A DNA stretch of 64,000 nucleotides from Paenibacillus sp. BIHB 4019 (lineage in GTDB: Bacteria; Bacillota; Bacilli; Paenibacillales; Paenibacillaceae), in assembly GCF_002741035.1 (NCBI RefSeq), contig NZ_CP016808.1, positions 6,868,501 through 6,932,500 on the forward strand, read 5' to 3'. Under the pieces are notes generated by a model that ran no database searches, was not told where the DNA came from, and was given only the letters and a program-made list of their open reading frames with translations. Position numbers and translations under genes: made by a program. This document shows positions 7,760-19,625 of the stretch, in pieces. The stretch's first letter is position 1, and each line of letters begins with the position of its first letter.

Positions 7760-10336
7760 TTACGGCTCAATTCCCCATACAAGCTGACCATTCATATAGC
7801 CGGGAACCTGTTCATTGTTGACGAACTGATTGCTTGATGCCTTGAACGAGTAATCGCCCGTTTGGTTGTAATTGGACCAGTCGGTTTTGGAGAAGCGCGC
7901 TTGAATTTCTGCGCTCTGGCCGGGATTCAGTGTTCCAGCCGAGGTCGTAAAGCCAATTTCCAAAGCATAATCAGCACCGGCAACCGGAGTCGCCAGTTTG
8001 ACGAATTTACCGGTTACATTCGCATTACCGATACTGGCCCAGTCGATCCAGAAACTCTGATCTCTCTCCCCGTCAATCGTATAATAATACCGGAGCGACA
8101 CATCACTGAGCTGAATGGCTGAATCACCGGTGTTAACTACTTTGAATTTGGGTGAAATTCCGTTGGTGGAGGCACTCGTATTGCCGTTAAAGGCTTGGAT
8201 CGTCAGGTCTCCCGTAGGTGCGGGAATTCCGCTGTCCACAACATTTAGTGTTAGTACAGCTTGATTTCCTCCGCTGAAATGAAAGGTTATGACATTCTTG
8301 CCCAGCGGCAGTGTGGAAAGATAAGCTTTGCTCAGAACGACGCCAGCGCTTGATGCCGTATAATCCTGGCCCGATTGAAGGGTAGCATTTCCATTTGAGA
8401 TACTTACAAGCTGGTGTCCGTTTAAGGTAAGGGCTACGATAATATCCTGCGCTAGCGTTGCCGCTTTATCAAATGCCGCGCTCACGGGTGCAATGGATGC
8501 GCTCGGTGTTGTATCAACAATTTTGACTTTTAATACGGGATCTTGACCTTGATTGAAATCAAAGACAATTGAATGCTCGCCAATCGGCAGCGTCGCCAGA
8601 AATGCTTTTTTCAGCAGCAGCGTATTTCCGCTCAAGGTATAATCCTGATTCGCCGATAAGGCATTGGCGCCTGCTCGGAGAGCGATTAACGTATTGCCCT
8701 TTGAATTCACGGTTATCGCTGGGTCGGTTTGATTGGGGGCATACTTGTCAAATTGGACGGTTGCTGGTGTGATGGACGCGTTTGGAATTGGATTTTCAAC
8801 CTTTAAATCGGGCAGCTCATCGAGCGTAATGACATAGTCGCTTTGGTACAATGTTGTTAAGCTGGCTGGGTAATTGAAGGCAGAACTCATGAGATGTTCG
8901 CCATACCAAGGGCAGAAGTAGAGCCATCCGGCTTTCTCTTCTGTCAGATTCATTACGCTTGGGACGGTGTCATTCTCCGTCATGGCCACCATTTTCGTGC
9001 CGCCCGTCAAATCAACAAGCTGATAAAAAATGGAGGTAATCGCATCCTCATTGGGGACACCGGACAAGCCGTCATAGCGGTTGTAAATGGTATTGTATTT
9101 ATCGTATCCAACAATATCCACCTGATCGCCGCCGGGATACCATGCGGGAGAAGTGCTATACACATAACTGTTGTAGGTCCATATCAAGTTGTGCAGGTCG
9201 TATGTCTCTGTAAGTTCGGTATAGAGCAGGTCCCAAAGCTGCTTGTACACCTCCGCCCCTGCCGAAGCCCACCAAAACCATGCGCCTTCCCCATTCAATC
9301 CGCCGTTGCCCTCCGCCTCATGGAAGGGTCGGAAAATGACCGGCACATTGTTATTTTGCAAAATCTCCAGCTGCTCCGCCAAATCCTCAATGGCCATCAT
9401 CACGTATTGATATTCTTTCGTGCCGGGAATGACCGCATTCGCTGTATTGAAATTGGTTTCCGTCGGTTTGTAGGTAGCTTCCTTCCATTCCACAAACTGT
9501 CCGGGCTGATAGGCAGTGAAATTTCGGGGTACGGTGATATGCCAGCTGCTTGTCGCGATCCCGCCCCGGTTGTTCACCCAATCAATCATCCGGGCGGTTG
9601 TACCATCCTCCCAACCGTAAAGCGGATTGTAGTTCAAAAAATCGAACCCGCGAATGGCCGGATACTTTCCGGTTAAATTGTGAATCCAATCAAACTCCAG
9701 CTCGGAATTGCCGTCATTTCCGCCTCCGTATATCTCCTGCTGGCCGGAGATTATTTGATTGCCGTAAACCTCCGTTAAATAATTCATCAGAAGTTGAGTT
9801 TCCGGCGTGGCCCCAGAGTCGGCGAGGACAGGCTGTACATTCAAAGGATCAAGAGCCGCATAATCCACAGTGAAGGTATCAAAATAAGCGAATCCCCAAC
9901 CAGCCTTCAACTGGATGGTGTTGCTTCCTTGGTTCAGCTTGTGATAGCCAAAACCGAAATCCGACCAATTGGTCGTATAGGGCAGCATATACGAACCCTT
10001 CGTAACGCCGTTAACGGCTAAAGATTGCAGCCTGCCGTCAGGACTGAGCTCCTGCATATAGCGGGTGGAGATCGTATACATTCCGGTTTCAGGGACAGTC
10101 ACTGTAAAGGTAATGGTACCGGAATTCTGCATCCAGACAAATCCACTTCCAGAGTATCCGGGCTTTTGTTGTCCGTAAATTTGGGTCGTCACTTGAAGAT
10201 CGGAGGTGAGCTGAGCATTTTCGCTTTCAATTGTGAAAAGTGCGTTGTCTGCATGAACGGGCGGTGCTGTCATTAATCCAAGCAGCAGAGCAAATGCCAA
10301 CATCATTACGCTTGCCTTCTTGATTAAATTTTTCAT
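7760..10336 (-). CDS. Secreted modular beta-mannanase: CBM35-like, GH26, two X2, CBM3
   Basis: An 858-residue secreted enzyme starting at ATG 10336 behind GGGGAGGAAGG. The signal peptide ends PVHA at residue 29. Modules: a CBM35/CBM6-like beta-sandwich (about 31-160), a GH26 catalytic barrel (about 175-500) with acid/base E340 in FRPFHEAEG and nucleophile E454 in MVAMTENDT, two X2 (CBM_X2) modules (about 518-610 and 612-700, each with the pattern FDK...AL/LTL..LP.G.H), and a C-terminal CBM3 (about 705-858, with YYYTIDGERDQSFWIDWA). It should hydrolyse beta-1,4-mannan or glucomannan while anchored to crystalline cellulose. A candidate cre lies 57 bp upstream and a terminator follows. Confidence 0.92.
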   Translation of the reverse strand: MKNLIKKASVMMLAFALLLGLMTAPPVHADNALFTIESENAQLTSDLQVTTQIYGQQKPGYSGSGFVWMQNSGTITFTVTVPETGMYTISTRYMQELSPDGRLQSLAVNGVTKGSYMLPYTTNWSDFGFGYHKLNQGSNTIQLKAGWGFAYFDTFTVDYAALDPLNVQPVLADSGATPETQLLMNYLTEVYGNQIISGQQEIYGGGNDGNSELEFDWIHNLTGKYPAIRGFDFLNYNPLYGWEDGTTARMIDWVNNRGGIATSSWHITVPRNFTAYQPGQFVEWKEATYKPTETNFNTANAVIPGTKEYQYVMMAIEDLAEQLEILQNNNVPVIFRPFHEAEGNGGLNGEGAWFWWASAGAEVYKQLWDLLYTELTETYDLHNLIWTYNSYVYSTSPAWYPGGDQVDIVGYDKYNTIYNRYDGLSGVPNEDAITSIFYQLVDLTGGTKMVAMTENDTVPSVMNLTEEKAGWLYFCPWYGEHLMSSAFNYPASLTTLYQSDYVITLDELPDLKVENPIPNASITPATVQFDKYAPNQTDPAITVNSKGNTLIALRAGANALSANQDYTLSGNTLLLKKAFLATLPIGEHSIVFDFNQGQDPVLKVKIVDTTPSASIAPVSAAFDKAATLAQDIIVALTLNGHQLVSISNGNATLQSGQDYTASSAGVVLSKAYLSTLPLGKNVITFHFSGGNQAVLTLNVVDSGIPAPTGDLTIQAFNGNTSASTNGISPKFKVVNTGDSAIQLSDVSLRYYYTIDGERDQSFWIDWASIGNANVTGKFVKLATPVAGADYALEIGFTTSAGTLNPGQSAEIQARFSKTDWSNYNQTGDYSFKASSNQFVNNEQVPGYMNGQLVWGIEP

Positions 10337-10392
10337 CCTTGTCCTTCCTCCCCTGTCAAAAATGGTAATTGCAAGTTCAATATACAAGCTAT

Positions 10393-10406
10393 TGAATGCG
10401 CTTTCA
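10393..10406. promoter_or_regulatory. Candidate cre (CcpA) site upstream of the mannanase gene
   Basis: On the minus strand TGAAAGCGCATTCA matches the cre consensus except at one position. It sits about 57 bp before the mannanase start codon. Confidence 0.5.
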
Positions 10407-10469
10407 TAGCAACCATATCATAAGCCCCATATTATGTAAATCCTATCTATATTGAAAATTTCTGGACAT

Positions 10470-10722
10470 CATTTTTCCGCAATCCCTGCTCTTAGAGCAT
10501 GCAACGATTGCTCATTAACGACAGAGGATTTTTGTCCTCCTGTTACTGGCAACGTTCTCTCTCTCTCTCCTTGCACGATTCGATTTACAATTCATCCATA
10601 ATGGATGAGAGCCCTTTCCATAAGCAGATAGATAAAACATTAGCTGTTCCAAATGAAGAAAAAGCCCCTTTTCACAAAAAAAAGATGGACCGTCTAGCAT
10701 CCTTCGACGCCAAGACTGCATC
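10470..10722 (-). pseudogene. Degenerate copy of the GH85 5' end and leader
   Basis: This ~230-bp stretch between thiM and the mannanase gene aligns with the GH85 leader at 7338-7662. The former start is now TTG (near 10552) and reads PVTGGQKSSVV versus ALTGGKKAAVR of GH85. It then loses the signal-peptide hydrophobic core and stops after about 28 codons. Upstream of the start the two copies share long exact blocks. It is either the remains of a second GH85-like gene or a leader duplicated during rearrangement. It may still carry promoter elements used by the mannanase gene, which is inference. Confidence 0.7.
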
Positions 10723-10765
10723 CATCCCCTTTTTATCTTGCCTGAAGCCGGTTAACAACCTTCTG

Positions 10766-11602
10766 TTATAGAGCAGCAGCTTCTATTTCTGCCCGGCCAG
10801 CAAGCAGCTCGCTGTCCATTCGGCTAACCGCATCGATAATCGCGATATGGAACGAGCCGCTGCCTTTGCCTTCCGCGGCTTCTGCGGCAAGCTCGCCGGC
10901 AATGCCCATCGCAGCTACGCCTGCCGCCGCCGCGAGCAGCAAATCCCCCTCCTGATTCGCACCGCAAAATGCGCCGATCAGCGTGGAGCACATACAGCCG
11001 GTGCCCGTTACACCAGACAGCTGCGGTACGCCGTTGCGGATAAGCAGCGTCCGCTTGCCGTCCGTAATAAAATCGGTCGCTCCGGTGAGCGCCACAATGC
11101 AGCCAAGCTTTCTCGCTGCACGCTCCGCAACCTCCTGCGCGGTCTCTTCGCTTCTGGCCAGGTCGGCCTCTGAAGCGTCGACGCCCTTCGTCAGCGATTC
11201 CAGTCCTGCAGCAAAGCGGATTTCCGATAAATTGCCGCGCAGCACGCTCATTTTCACCTCGCGCAGCAGCTGCTCCACCGCGGTATTGCGCAAGGCCGAG
11301 GCTCCCGCTCCCACCGGATCGAGCACAACGGGAATGCCACGCTCATTCGCCCGCTTCCCGGCAGCAACCATCGACTCAATCGTACGGCGGTTCAGCGTGC
11401 CGATATTGATGACAAGTGCCGAAGCAATGGCGACGATATCGTTCATTTCCTCCAGCTCATCTGCCATAATTGGCGAAGCGCCAACAGCGAGCGCAATATT
11501 CGCGCAGTCATTGACCGTCACGTAGTTCGTAATATGATGAACGAGCGGCTTATTGCGGCGCACCGCTTCCAGTGATCCAGCAATCGTTTGTATGATTTCC
11601 AT
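10766..11602 (-). CDS. thiM: Hydroxyethylthiazole kinase
   Basis: A 278-residue ribokinase-fold enzyme with the ThiM signatures VHHITNYVTVNDCANIALAVGASPIMA (first 45 residues), VVLDPVGAGAS and the anion-hole/catalytic segment LSGVTGTGCMCSTLIGAF. It phosphorylates 4-methyl-5-(2-hydroxyethyl)thiazole, the salvage step of thiamine synthesis. The start is ATG 11602 with AGAGGGATGG upstream. It lies downstream of a BenE-type permease gene in the same direction, separated by about 190 bp with a hairpin. I found no TPP riboswitch in its leader. Confidence 0.93.
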   Translation of the reverse strand: MEIIQTIAGSLEAVRRNKPLVHHITNYVTVNDCANIALAVGASPIMADELEEMNDIVAIASALVINIGTLNRRTIESMVAAGKRANERGIPVVLDPVGAGASALRNTAVEQLLREVKMSVLRGNLSEIRFAAGLESLTKGVDASEADLARSEETAQEVAERAARKLGCIVALTGATDFITDGKRTLLIRNGVPQLSGVTGTGCMCSTLIGAFCGANQEGDLLLAAAAGVAAMGIAGELAAEAAEGKGSGSFHIAIIDAVSRMDSELLAGRAEIEAAAL

Positions 11603-11701
11603 GTAGAACCATCCCTCTCTGCCAAATAATTAAAGCGACTATTAATCTTATATATACCACAAAGCTGGGGCGAACACCTATGAGGAATGGCACAGCTGCA
11701 T

Positions 11702-11751
11702 AAAAAAACGGATCGGCACGGAGCATCTGCTGCTCTCTCTGCCATCCGTTT
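11702..11751 (-). terminator. Terminator after the BenE-type permease gene
   Basis: On the minus strand AACGGATGGCA, a ~25-nt loop and TGCCGATCCGTT (one bulge) are followed by seven T. It separates the permease gene from thiM, although some read-through is possible. Confidence 0.65.
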
Positions 11752-11792
11752 GTAGCGGTGCTTTTTATTGCTGCTCTTTATTGCTGCTCGTT

Positions 11793-12965
11793 CTAAACGC
11801 TTGCTTCATTTAATGGTTTCGGCTTGCCTTCCTTCAATACATTGGCGATAAGACAGCCAATCAGCAAAGACCAGACTGGGGATGAAATGCCAAAAAAAGA
11901 TACATTAGCAATCGCGATAATGAAGGCAAACAAGGTCGAAAACCGGTACGTCGTTTCGGAAAAAACAGCTTGCAGATTGCCAATCAGCACCCCAGCCAGC
12001 GAAAAGCCTGACAGCAGCACAATAAACGTCGATGGCAGCCGATTAATCAGCACAAGCATCGCTCCGGCAAAAAGGCCAAAAATAATGACCAGCACGCTGC
12101 ATACGATCCCCGCCCAAATGCGGCTTTTTCTCTCGCCTGCTTCTTCGCTGCTGCATAAAGCGGTCATCATGCCTCCGACGTTGACGGCGTGCCCGCCGAA
12201 AAAGCCTACGAGCAGCGTACCGAGACCCGAAAAGACGACCGTCTTGTTCACTGGCGGATTGTAGCCATTTTTCTTTAGGGCAGCGAGCGATACCGCAATA
12301 TCGTTGCTCAAAATCAATATCGCAACCGGGACGGATATAGAGATAAAGCTGCCCGTCGTAAAGGACGGACTAATCCAGTGCGGCATACTGAATTCAGCTG
12401 CCTGCGCCGCAGGAAAGTCATGCCAAATGAGCAGGCCGATGACCCCAAATGCCAGCATTCCTAGCAAGGGCGGAATTGATTTATGCAGCCTAGGCACGAT
12501 AAGAAAGCCCAGAAAAGATACTAAGCCGATCATTGGAAGCTCTTTAATAGCCGGAATAATGGCCACAACGTAATGCAGGACAATTCCCGCCAGCATCGCG
12601 TCCAGCATCGGCTTTGGAATGAGTCCTAGAAGCTTGCCGAATAAGCCGGTGGCGCCAAGCACGACAATAAGCGCGCCTGCCATAATAAAGCTGCCCGCCA
12701 GCTCCTTTATCGGATAATGCAGCGCCGACGCGCTTAGAAAAGCGACCGCGGTCAGCGAATGGCAGCCCGCAAACGGCATTTTATAGCGGAGGATAAGCCA
12801 TAAATTCAGCGCCCCGCCAATCACATAAACCGCAAACAGCCACGATAAAGCTTCCGCCCGGCTAAGTCCAAGCGCATCAGCAGCTTGTATAATGAGCACC
12901 GCGCCGCCTGTACAGGCCATAATCGCTGTCGCGAGTCCGCTCGAAATATTTTTTGTGTTCAGCAT
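11793..12965 (-). CDS. BenE family membrane transporter
   Basis: A 390-residue integral membrane protein with about 11-12 hydrophobic helices. It matches the BenE (benzoate/H+ symporter) family: SSGLATAIMACTGGAVLIIQAA at the N-terminus, RYKMPFAGCHSLTAVAFL, and the GGHAVNVGGMMTALCSSEEAG signature near residue 260. BenE proteins are proton-coupled aromatic acid symporters, but no aromatic degradation genes are near. The adjacent thiM raises the possibility that it imports a thiazole or another thiamine precursor, which is inference from position only. The start is ATG 12965 behind AAGGAAA. Confidence 0.8.
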   Translation of the reverse strand: MLNTKNISSGLATAIMACTGGAVLIIQAADALGLSRAEALSWLFAVYVIGGALNLWLILRYKMPFAGCHSLTAVAFLSASALHYPIKELAGSFIMAGALIVVLGATGLFGKLLGLIPKPMLDAMLAGIVLHYVVAIIPAIKELPMIGLVSFLGFLIVPRLHKSIPPLLGMLAFGVIGLLIWHDFPAAQAAEFSMPHWISPSFTTGSFISISVPVAILILSNDIAVSLAALKKNGYNPPVNKTVVFSGLGTLLVGFFGGHAVNVGGMMTALCSSEEAGERKSRIWAGIVCSVLVIIFGLFAGAMLVLINRLPSTFIVLLSGFSLAGVLIGNLQAVFSETTYRFSTLFAFIIAIANVSFFGISSPVWSLLIGCLIANVLKEGKPKPLNEASV

Positions 12966-13022
12966 ACGTTTTCCTTCATGCTCCCTTCCCTAACACTCCT
13001 GCTGCAAGGAAAAATAACAGCA

Positions 13023-13052
13023 TAAAGCTGGCTGAAATGACAGCCAGCTTTA
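13023..13052 (-). terminator. Terminator of the PTS operon
   Basis: Perfect inverted repeat AAAGCTGGCTG-TCATTT-CAGCCAGCTTT just after the ptsI stop codon, followed on the minus strand by a T-rich stretch. Confidence 0.7.
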
Positions 13053-13063
13053 CACACATCCTC

Positions 13064-14776
13064 TTATTCTAGTATTTCTTCTACTAATTGTACAACCTCA
13101 TGTCCTGTCCCGCACATCAGCGCCTTCGCAGCTAGCTGCTTCATCTCTTCCTGATTCAGCTTCGCCATGAGGCTGCGAGCGGGAAGAATCGAGCTTGCGC
13201 TCATGCTGAATTCATCCAGTCCGAGCCCAAGCAGCAGCGGAATAGCGGTTTGATCGCCCGCCATTTCGCCGCACATGCCCGTCCATTTGCCTGCTGCATG
13301 GGCAGCATCAATGACATTTTTGATCAGACGCAGCACGGCAGGATTGTACGGTTGATACAGATAGGAAACCCGCTCATTCATCCGGTCCGCCGCCATCGTA
13401 TATTGAATCAAATCATTCGTGCCGATGCTGAAAAAATCGACTTCCTTGGCAAATTGGTCTGCAAGTACTGCTGTTGACGGAATTTCCACCATAATGCCGA
13501 CCTGAATGCCATCCGACACCGCTTTTTCTTCGGAAAGAAGCTTTGCCCGCTCTTCTTCAAGAATCGCCTTCGCTGACCGGAACTCCTCCAGCGTCGCAAT
13601 CATGGGGAACATGATACGCAAATTGCCGAAGACGCTGGCGCGCAATAAAGCTCGCAGCTGCGTGCGGAACATATCCTGCTGCTCGAGGCAAAGCCTTACC
13701 GCACGGAAGCCTAGAAACGGATTCATTTCCTTCGGCATATTCAAATAAGGAAGCTCCTTGTCACCGCCAATGTCGAGCGTACGCACGACAACCGGCTTGC
13801 CTTCCATTTTTTGCAGCACAGCTTTATAGGCGTTAAATTGCTCCTTCTCCGACGGCACGCTTTCTCTGCCCATATACAAAAACTCGGTGCGGAACAGCCC
13901 CACTGCTTCGCCGCCGTTGCCTAGAACGGCGGCCACATCCGCCGGTGTTCCGATGTTTGCCGCCAGCTCGACATGAATACCGTCCTTGGTTACGGTTGGT
14001 TCATTCCGCAGCTTCGCCCATTCTGCCCGCCTCGCTTCATACTCGGCTTGCTTGATTTTGTAGCCTTCAATGGTGTCCGCATCAGGATTCAAAATAACTT
14101 CCCCTGCCAAGCCATCAAGAATGAGCAAATCTCCGCCTTGCACCTGCTCCATAATTTCCTTCGTGCCGACAACAGCCGGAATTTGCAGAGTTCGCGCCAT
14201 AATGGCGGAGTGGGATGTCCTTCCTCCGATATTCGTTGCGAAGCCTTTAACGAAGCTTGGATTGAGCTGCGCCGTATCCGATGGCGTCAAGTCCTCGGCT
14301 ACCAAAATAACCTCCTCATGAATGGCGGTCAGATCCTGAAGCTCTACGCCAAGCAAATGGGAAAGTACGCGTTTCGATACATCGCGCATATCAGCGGCAC
14401 GCTCGCGAAGGTAGGCGCTTTTCATATTTTCGAACATCTGTACGAGAATCGCCGATACCTCTTGCAGCGCATATTCCGCGTTGACACGCTCGCTTTGGAT
14501 TTTCTCCTCAATCGGGCCTACCAGCTCGGGATCGCTGAGCACAAGCAGATGCGCTTCAAATATTTCCGCCTTCTCCTCGCCCAGCTCTTCAAGCGCCCGC
14601 TGCTTAATTTGCTGGAGCTCGATCTTGGATTTGCCGAGCGCTTCATGAAGGCGGGTCATTTCCAAAGCCAGATCGTCCACCTTCCGCTTTTCTACAACGA
14701 GCGATGCTGATTTTAATATCATCGCTTTGGCGATAGCAATGCCATCCGCTGCCGCGATGCCCGTTATTTTAAGCAT
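13064..14776 (-). CDS. ptsI: Phosphoenolpyruvate-protein phosphotransferase (PTS enzyme I)
   Basis: A 570-residue enzyme I. It has an N-terminal HPr-binding and swivelling domain with the phospho-histidine motif [12 protein letters not shown] (His189) and a PEP-binding barrel with [17 protein letters not shown], the signature [19 protein letters not shown] and the catalytic Cys region GMCGEMAGD. It moves phosphate from PEP to HPr. ATG 14776 overlaps the ptsH stop by 8 nt, so the two are translationally coupled. It is the last gene of the bglP-licT-bglA-ptsH-ptsI operon. Having the general PTS proteins inside a sugar-specific operon is less common than a separate ptsHI operon. Confidence 0.96.
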   Translation of the reverse strand: MLKITGIAAADGIAIAKAMILKSASLVVEKRKVDDLALEMTRLHEALGKSKIELQQIKQRALEELGEEKAEIFEAHLLVLSDPELVGPIEEKIQSERVNAEYALQEVSAILVQMFENMKSAYLRERAADMRDVSKRVLSHLLGVELQDLTAIHEEVILVAEDLTPSDTAQLNPSFVKGFATNIGGRTSHSAIMARTLQIPAVVGTKEIMEQVQGGDLLILDGLAGEVILNPDADTIEGYKIKQAEYEARRAEWAKLRNEPTVTKDGIHVELAANIGTPADVAAVLGNGGEAVGLFRTEFLYMGRESVPSEKEQFNAYKAVLQKMEGKPVVVRTLDIGGDKELPYLNMPKEMNPFLGFRAVRLCLEQQDMFRTQLRALLRASVFGNLRIMFPMIATLEEFRSAKAILEEERAKLLSEEKAVSDGIQVGIMVEIPSTAVLADQFAKEVDFFSIGTNDLIQYTMAADRMNERVSYLYQPYNPAVLRLIKNVIDAAHAAGKWTGMCGEMAGDQTAIPLLLGLGLDEFSMSASSILPARSLMAKLNQEEMKQLAAKALMCGTGHEVVQLVEEILE

Positions 14777-15041
14777 GAACAACACCAAGCCCCGCTTGCG
14801 TCATTACATCTTCCAAAGCTGAAATGGCTTCTGCCGCATCTGCTCCGTCTGCGCTAAAGGTAATCAGCTCTCCCGCTTCAAGATCGAAGGACAATAGGCC
14901 GAGAATGGATTTCAGCGTTACCTTTTTACCATTTGCCTCTGCGTATACTTCCGTTTCAAACTTGCTCGCCGTATTGACAAGCGCCGTCGCCGGCCTTGCG
15001 TGGATTCCGTCTTCGTCTGTAATTTTAAACGTTTTTTGCAT
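14769..15041 (-). CDS. ptsH: Phosphocarrier protein HPr
   Basis: A 90-residue HPr starting at ATG 15041 behind GAGGAGCGAG. The phosphorylation site [11 protein letters not shown] gives His14. The regulatory serine is present at Ser45 in [10 protein letters not shown], so HPr kinase could phosphorylate it for CcpA-dependent repression. It carries phosphate from enzyme I to the EIIBCA encoded at the head of the operon. It begins 35 bp after the 6-phospho-beta-glucosidase gene. Confidence 0.96.
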   Translation of the reverse strand: MQKTFKITDEDGIHARPATALVNTASKFETEVYAEANGKKVTLKSILGLLSFDLEAGELITFSADGADAAEAISALEDVMTQAGLGVVHA

Positions 15042-15076
15042 GATTTCTCGCTCCTCATCCATTGTTTATATTTATA

Positions 15077-17409
<2,333 letters not shown>

Positions 17410-17441
17410 CTGCGAGCACCCCGTCGTTGATAATATTTAAT

Positions 17442-19370
17442 TTATATAACGGTTACCAGCCGCGTATCGGGACCAGCCGGACTATTTTCATCCTGGGTCA
17501 CAATTTCCAAATAATCCGCGGTATTCGTTACAATGACCGGAGTCGTCGTATCATAGCCAGCTTGCTTGATGGCCTCAAGGTCAAATTCAACTAGAAGCTG
17601 CCCTTGCTTAATGACGTCACCCACTGCTGCATGAGCCGTAAAATGCTGGCCTTTCAGCTTCACCGTGTCGAGGCCGATATGAATAAGCAATTCCACGCCG
17701 GAAGCAGACTTTAGCCCTAAAGCATGCTTCGAACGAGTCAGCGTCTCCAGCGTGCCGTCAAAAGGAGCGACTACCCTTCCGGCACTAGGACGAACGGCCA
17801 TGCCTTTGCCCATCAGCTCTTTGGAGAACGCCTCGTCTTTAATGTTGCGAAGAGCGACGCTTGTTCCTTCCAGCGGGCTGTAAATATAGCTTTTCGCATT
17901 GGATTTGACCGTTTGCGGAGCCTGCTTTGCTTGCTCAGACGCTCCAGCCTGCTGCGTTAGCGTAGTGGAGGAAGCAGGTGGCACTACCGTTCCATTTCCA
18001 GCTGCAGCTGGTTGAGCCGTATCCTGAAAACCAATAAAATAAACCGCAAGGAACGTAATCACTGCCGAAATAATCAATGTGACAATTGCATTTATAATGT
18101 TAGCCGAAGAATCCGAGCTAATGTACATGGGAAGCGAAGCAAGTCCAGGACCGACCGCTGCATAAGCTTTTAGCTGGACAATACCGGAGTAAGCTCCGGC
18201 TATTCCCGCACCGATCATACAGCCGATCATCGTTTTCTTTAAGCGCAAATGGACGCCGTACAACGCTGGCTCGGTAATGCCGAACAAGCCTGAAATGCCT
18301 GCTGAAATCGCCAGCGACTTGAGCTTGGCATCCTTCGTCTTGAAAGCAACCGCCAAAGCACCAGAGCCTTGAGCAATATTGTAGGAAAGCATTGCAACCA
18401 GCAGCAATGTGTCATAACCCGGCGAAGCAAGAGATGTAAATACGACGGGATAAAATACTTTGTGCATGCCGAACATGACGATGAATGGCAAAATAATCGC
18501 CATAAGCGCAACCGTCAGCCACCCAGCCCGATCCTGAATCCAATAGACTCCCGTAGATAAGCCATTGCCCACATAAGTTCCGAGCGGCCCAATGACGATC
18601 AAGCCGACAGGCACAACGATAAGCAGTACAATTAACGGCTTCAGAAAAATTTTGACGGGTCCTGGCGATACCTTATCGGCAAATCGCTCAATGTAGGACA
18701 TGAACCATACGATAAGAATAATCGGAATCACCGTCGAAGCATATTGGACGACAGGTATAGGCATGCCGAGAAAAGCAATCGGCACCTTGCTGTTGAACAA
18801 CGCCGTCAAATTCGGATGCAGCAGCACGCCCGCAATCGATACCGCCACATACGGATTAACTTTGAACTTCTGCGCACTCGTAAATGCGAGTAAAATCGGC
18901 AGGAAATAAAACGCTGCATCGCCGACAATCGATAAAATCACATACACTTGATTTTCTTTAGCCAACCAGCCTAACGAAGTAACAAGCACTAAAAGCGCTT
19001 TCAACATCCCGGCAGCGGCAATCGCCGGAATGACTGGCTGGATAATGCCCGAAATGGTGCCGGCGAACAGGTTGAACCCCGCTTTAAACCCTTTTTCCCG
19101 TTTCACGCTGCCAGATTCTGCATCAATATTGGTCATTTGGGCTAGCTCCCTGTACACATAACCTACATCGTTGCCAATAATAATTTGATATTGCCCGCTG
19201 CTATTGACGACATCCAAAACGCCATCCAGTTGTTTAATCGCCTCTGTCTGCGCTTTCGCCGGTGTTTTCAAGGTCATTCTCAGCCGGGTCGAGCAGTGGA
19301 TGACGCTGGAAATGTTGCTTTCGCCGCCAACCTTGTCCAGGATGGACTTCGCCGTCTCTTTGTAGTTCAT
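17442..19370 (-). CDS. bglP: PTS beta-glucoside transporter EIIBCA
   Basis: A 642-residue fusion protein starting at ATG 19370 behind CTGGAGGG. EIIB (1-85) has active Cys26 in VIHCSTRLR. EIIC (about 105-460) is a membrane domain with GITEPALYG. A Pro/Ala/Thr-rich linker leads to EIIA (about 510-642) with LLIHIGLDTVKL carrying the phosphorylated His. It imports and 6-phosphorylates beta-glucosides. It is the first gene of the operon, with a LicT-controlled leader. Confidence 0.95.
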   Translation of the reverse strand: MNYKETAKSILDKVGGESNISSVIHCSTRLRMTLKTPAKAQTEAIKQLDGVLDVVNSSGQYQIIIGNDVGYVYRELAQMTNIDAESGSVKREKGFKAGFNLFAGTISGIIQPVIPAIAAAGMLKALLVLVTSLGWLAKENQVYVILSIVGDAAFYFLPILLAFTSAQKFKVNPYVAVSIAGVLLHPNLTALFNSKVPIAFLGMPIPVVQYASTVIPIILIVWFMSYIERFADKVSPGPVKIFLKPLIVLLIVVPVGLIVIGPLGTYVGNGLSTGVYWIQDRAGWLTVALMAIILPFIVMFGMHKVFYPVVFTSLASPGYDTLLLVAMLSYNIAQGSGALAVAFKTKDAKLKSLAISAGISGLFGITEPALYGVHLRLKKTMIGCMIGAGIAGAYSGIVQLKAYAAVGPGLASLPMYISSDSSANIINAIVTLIISAVITFLAVYFIGFQDTAQPAAAGNGTVVPPASSTTLTQQAGASEQAKQAPQTVKSNAKSYIYSPLEGTSVALRNIKDEAFSKELMGKGMAVRPSAGRVVAPFDGTLETLTRSKHALGLKSASGVELLIHIGLDTVKLKGQHFTAHAAVGDVIKQGQLLVEFDLEAIKQAGYDTTTPVIVTNTADYLEIVTQDENSPAGPDTRLVTVI

Positions 19371-19412
19371 AATGTTCCCTCCAGAGATTGTAAGCATGCA
19401 AATATAGGCAAC

Positions 19413-19470
19413 AAAAAAAGACCTAAGACGGGCAGGTAAAAGTAAAGATTACCTACCCAATCTAGGTCTT
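19413..19470 (-). terminator. Leader attenuator of the bglP operon
   Basis: On the minus strand AAGACCTAGATTGGGTAGGT pairs with ACCTGCCC-TCTTAGGTCTT, followed by a run of seven T. The 5' arm overlaps the end of the RAT, as in the Bacillus bglP and licS leaders, so LicT binding excludes the terminator. Confidence 0.85.
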
Positions 19471-19492
19471 GCCTGCCGAACAGTAACATGCC
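19463..19492 (-). promoter_or_regulatory. RAT (LicT antiterminator RNA site)
   Basis: The minus strand carries GTTACTG, a 4-nt loop region and GCAGGCAAGACC, matching the ribonucleic antiterminator consensus recognised by LicT. It overlaps the left arm of the terminator at 19413-19470. Confidence 0.88.
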
Positions 19493-19560
19493 TGTATTGG
19501 ATAAAATATGAAGTTATTGGTTGTGAAGCTTGATGGTTTAGTCTCGAGCTGTTTGGTAAA

Positions 19561-19603
19561 TAAGCGCTTAGCCCTATTATAGCCAGATGTTTAGAAATTG
19601 CAA
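19561..19603 (-). promoter_or_regulatory. bglP promoter with cre-like palindrome at the start site
   Basis: On the minus strand TTGCAA (19598-19603), a 16-bp spacer and TATAAT (19576-19581) form a good sigma-A promoter. The perfect palindrome TAAGCGCTTA at 19561-19570 has a cre core and overlaps the expected +1, fitting catabolite repression by roadblock. The flanks match cre poorly. Confidence 0.65.
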
Positions 19604-19625
19604 ATCTTTTTTGCCTACATGCCGT

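Noticed and set aside
11603..11700. TPP riboswitch before thiM
   Set aside because: The conserved CTGAGA and TGATCTGG-type elements are absent on the coding strand.
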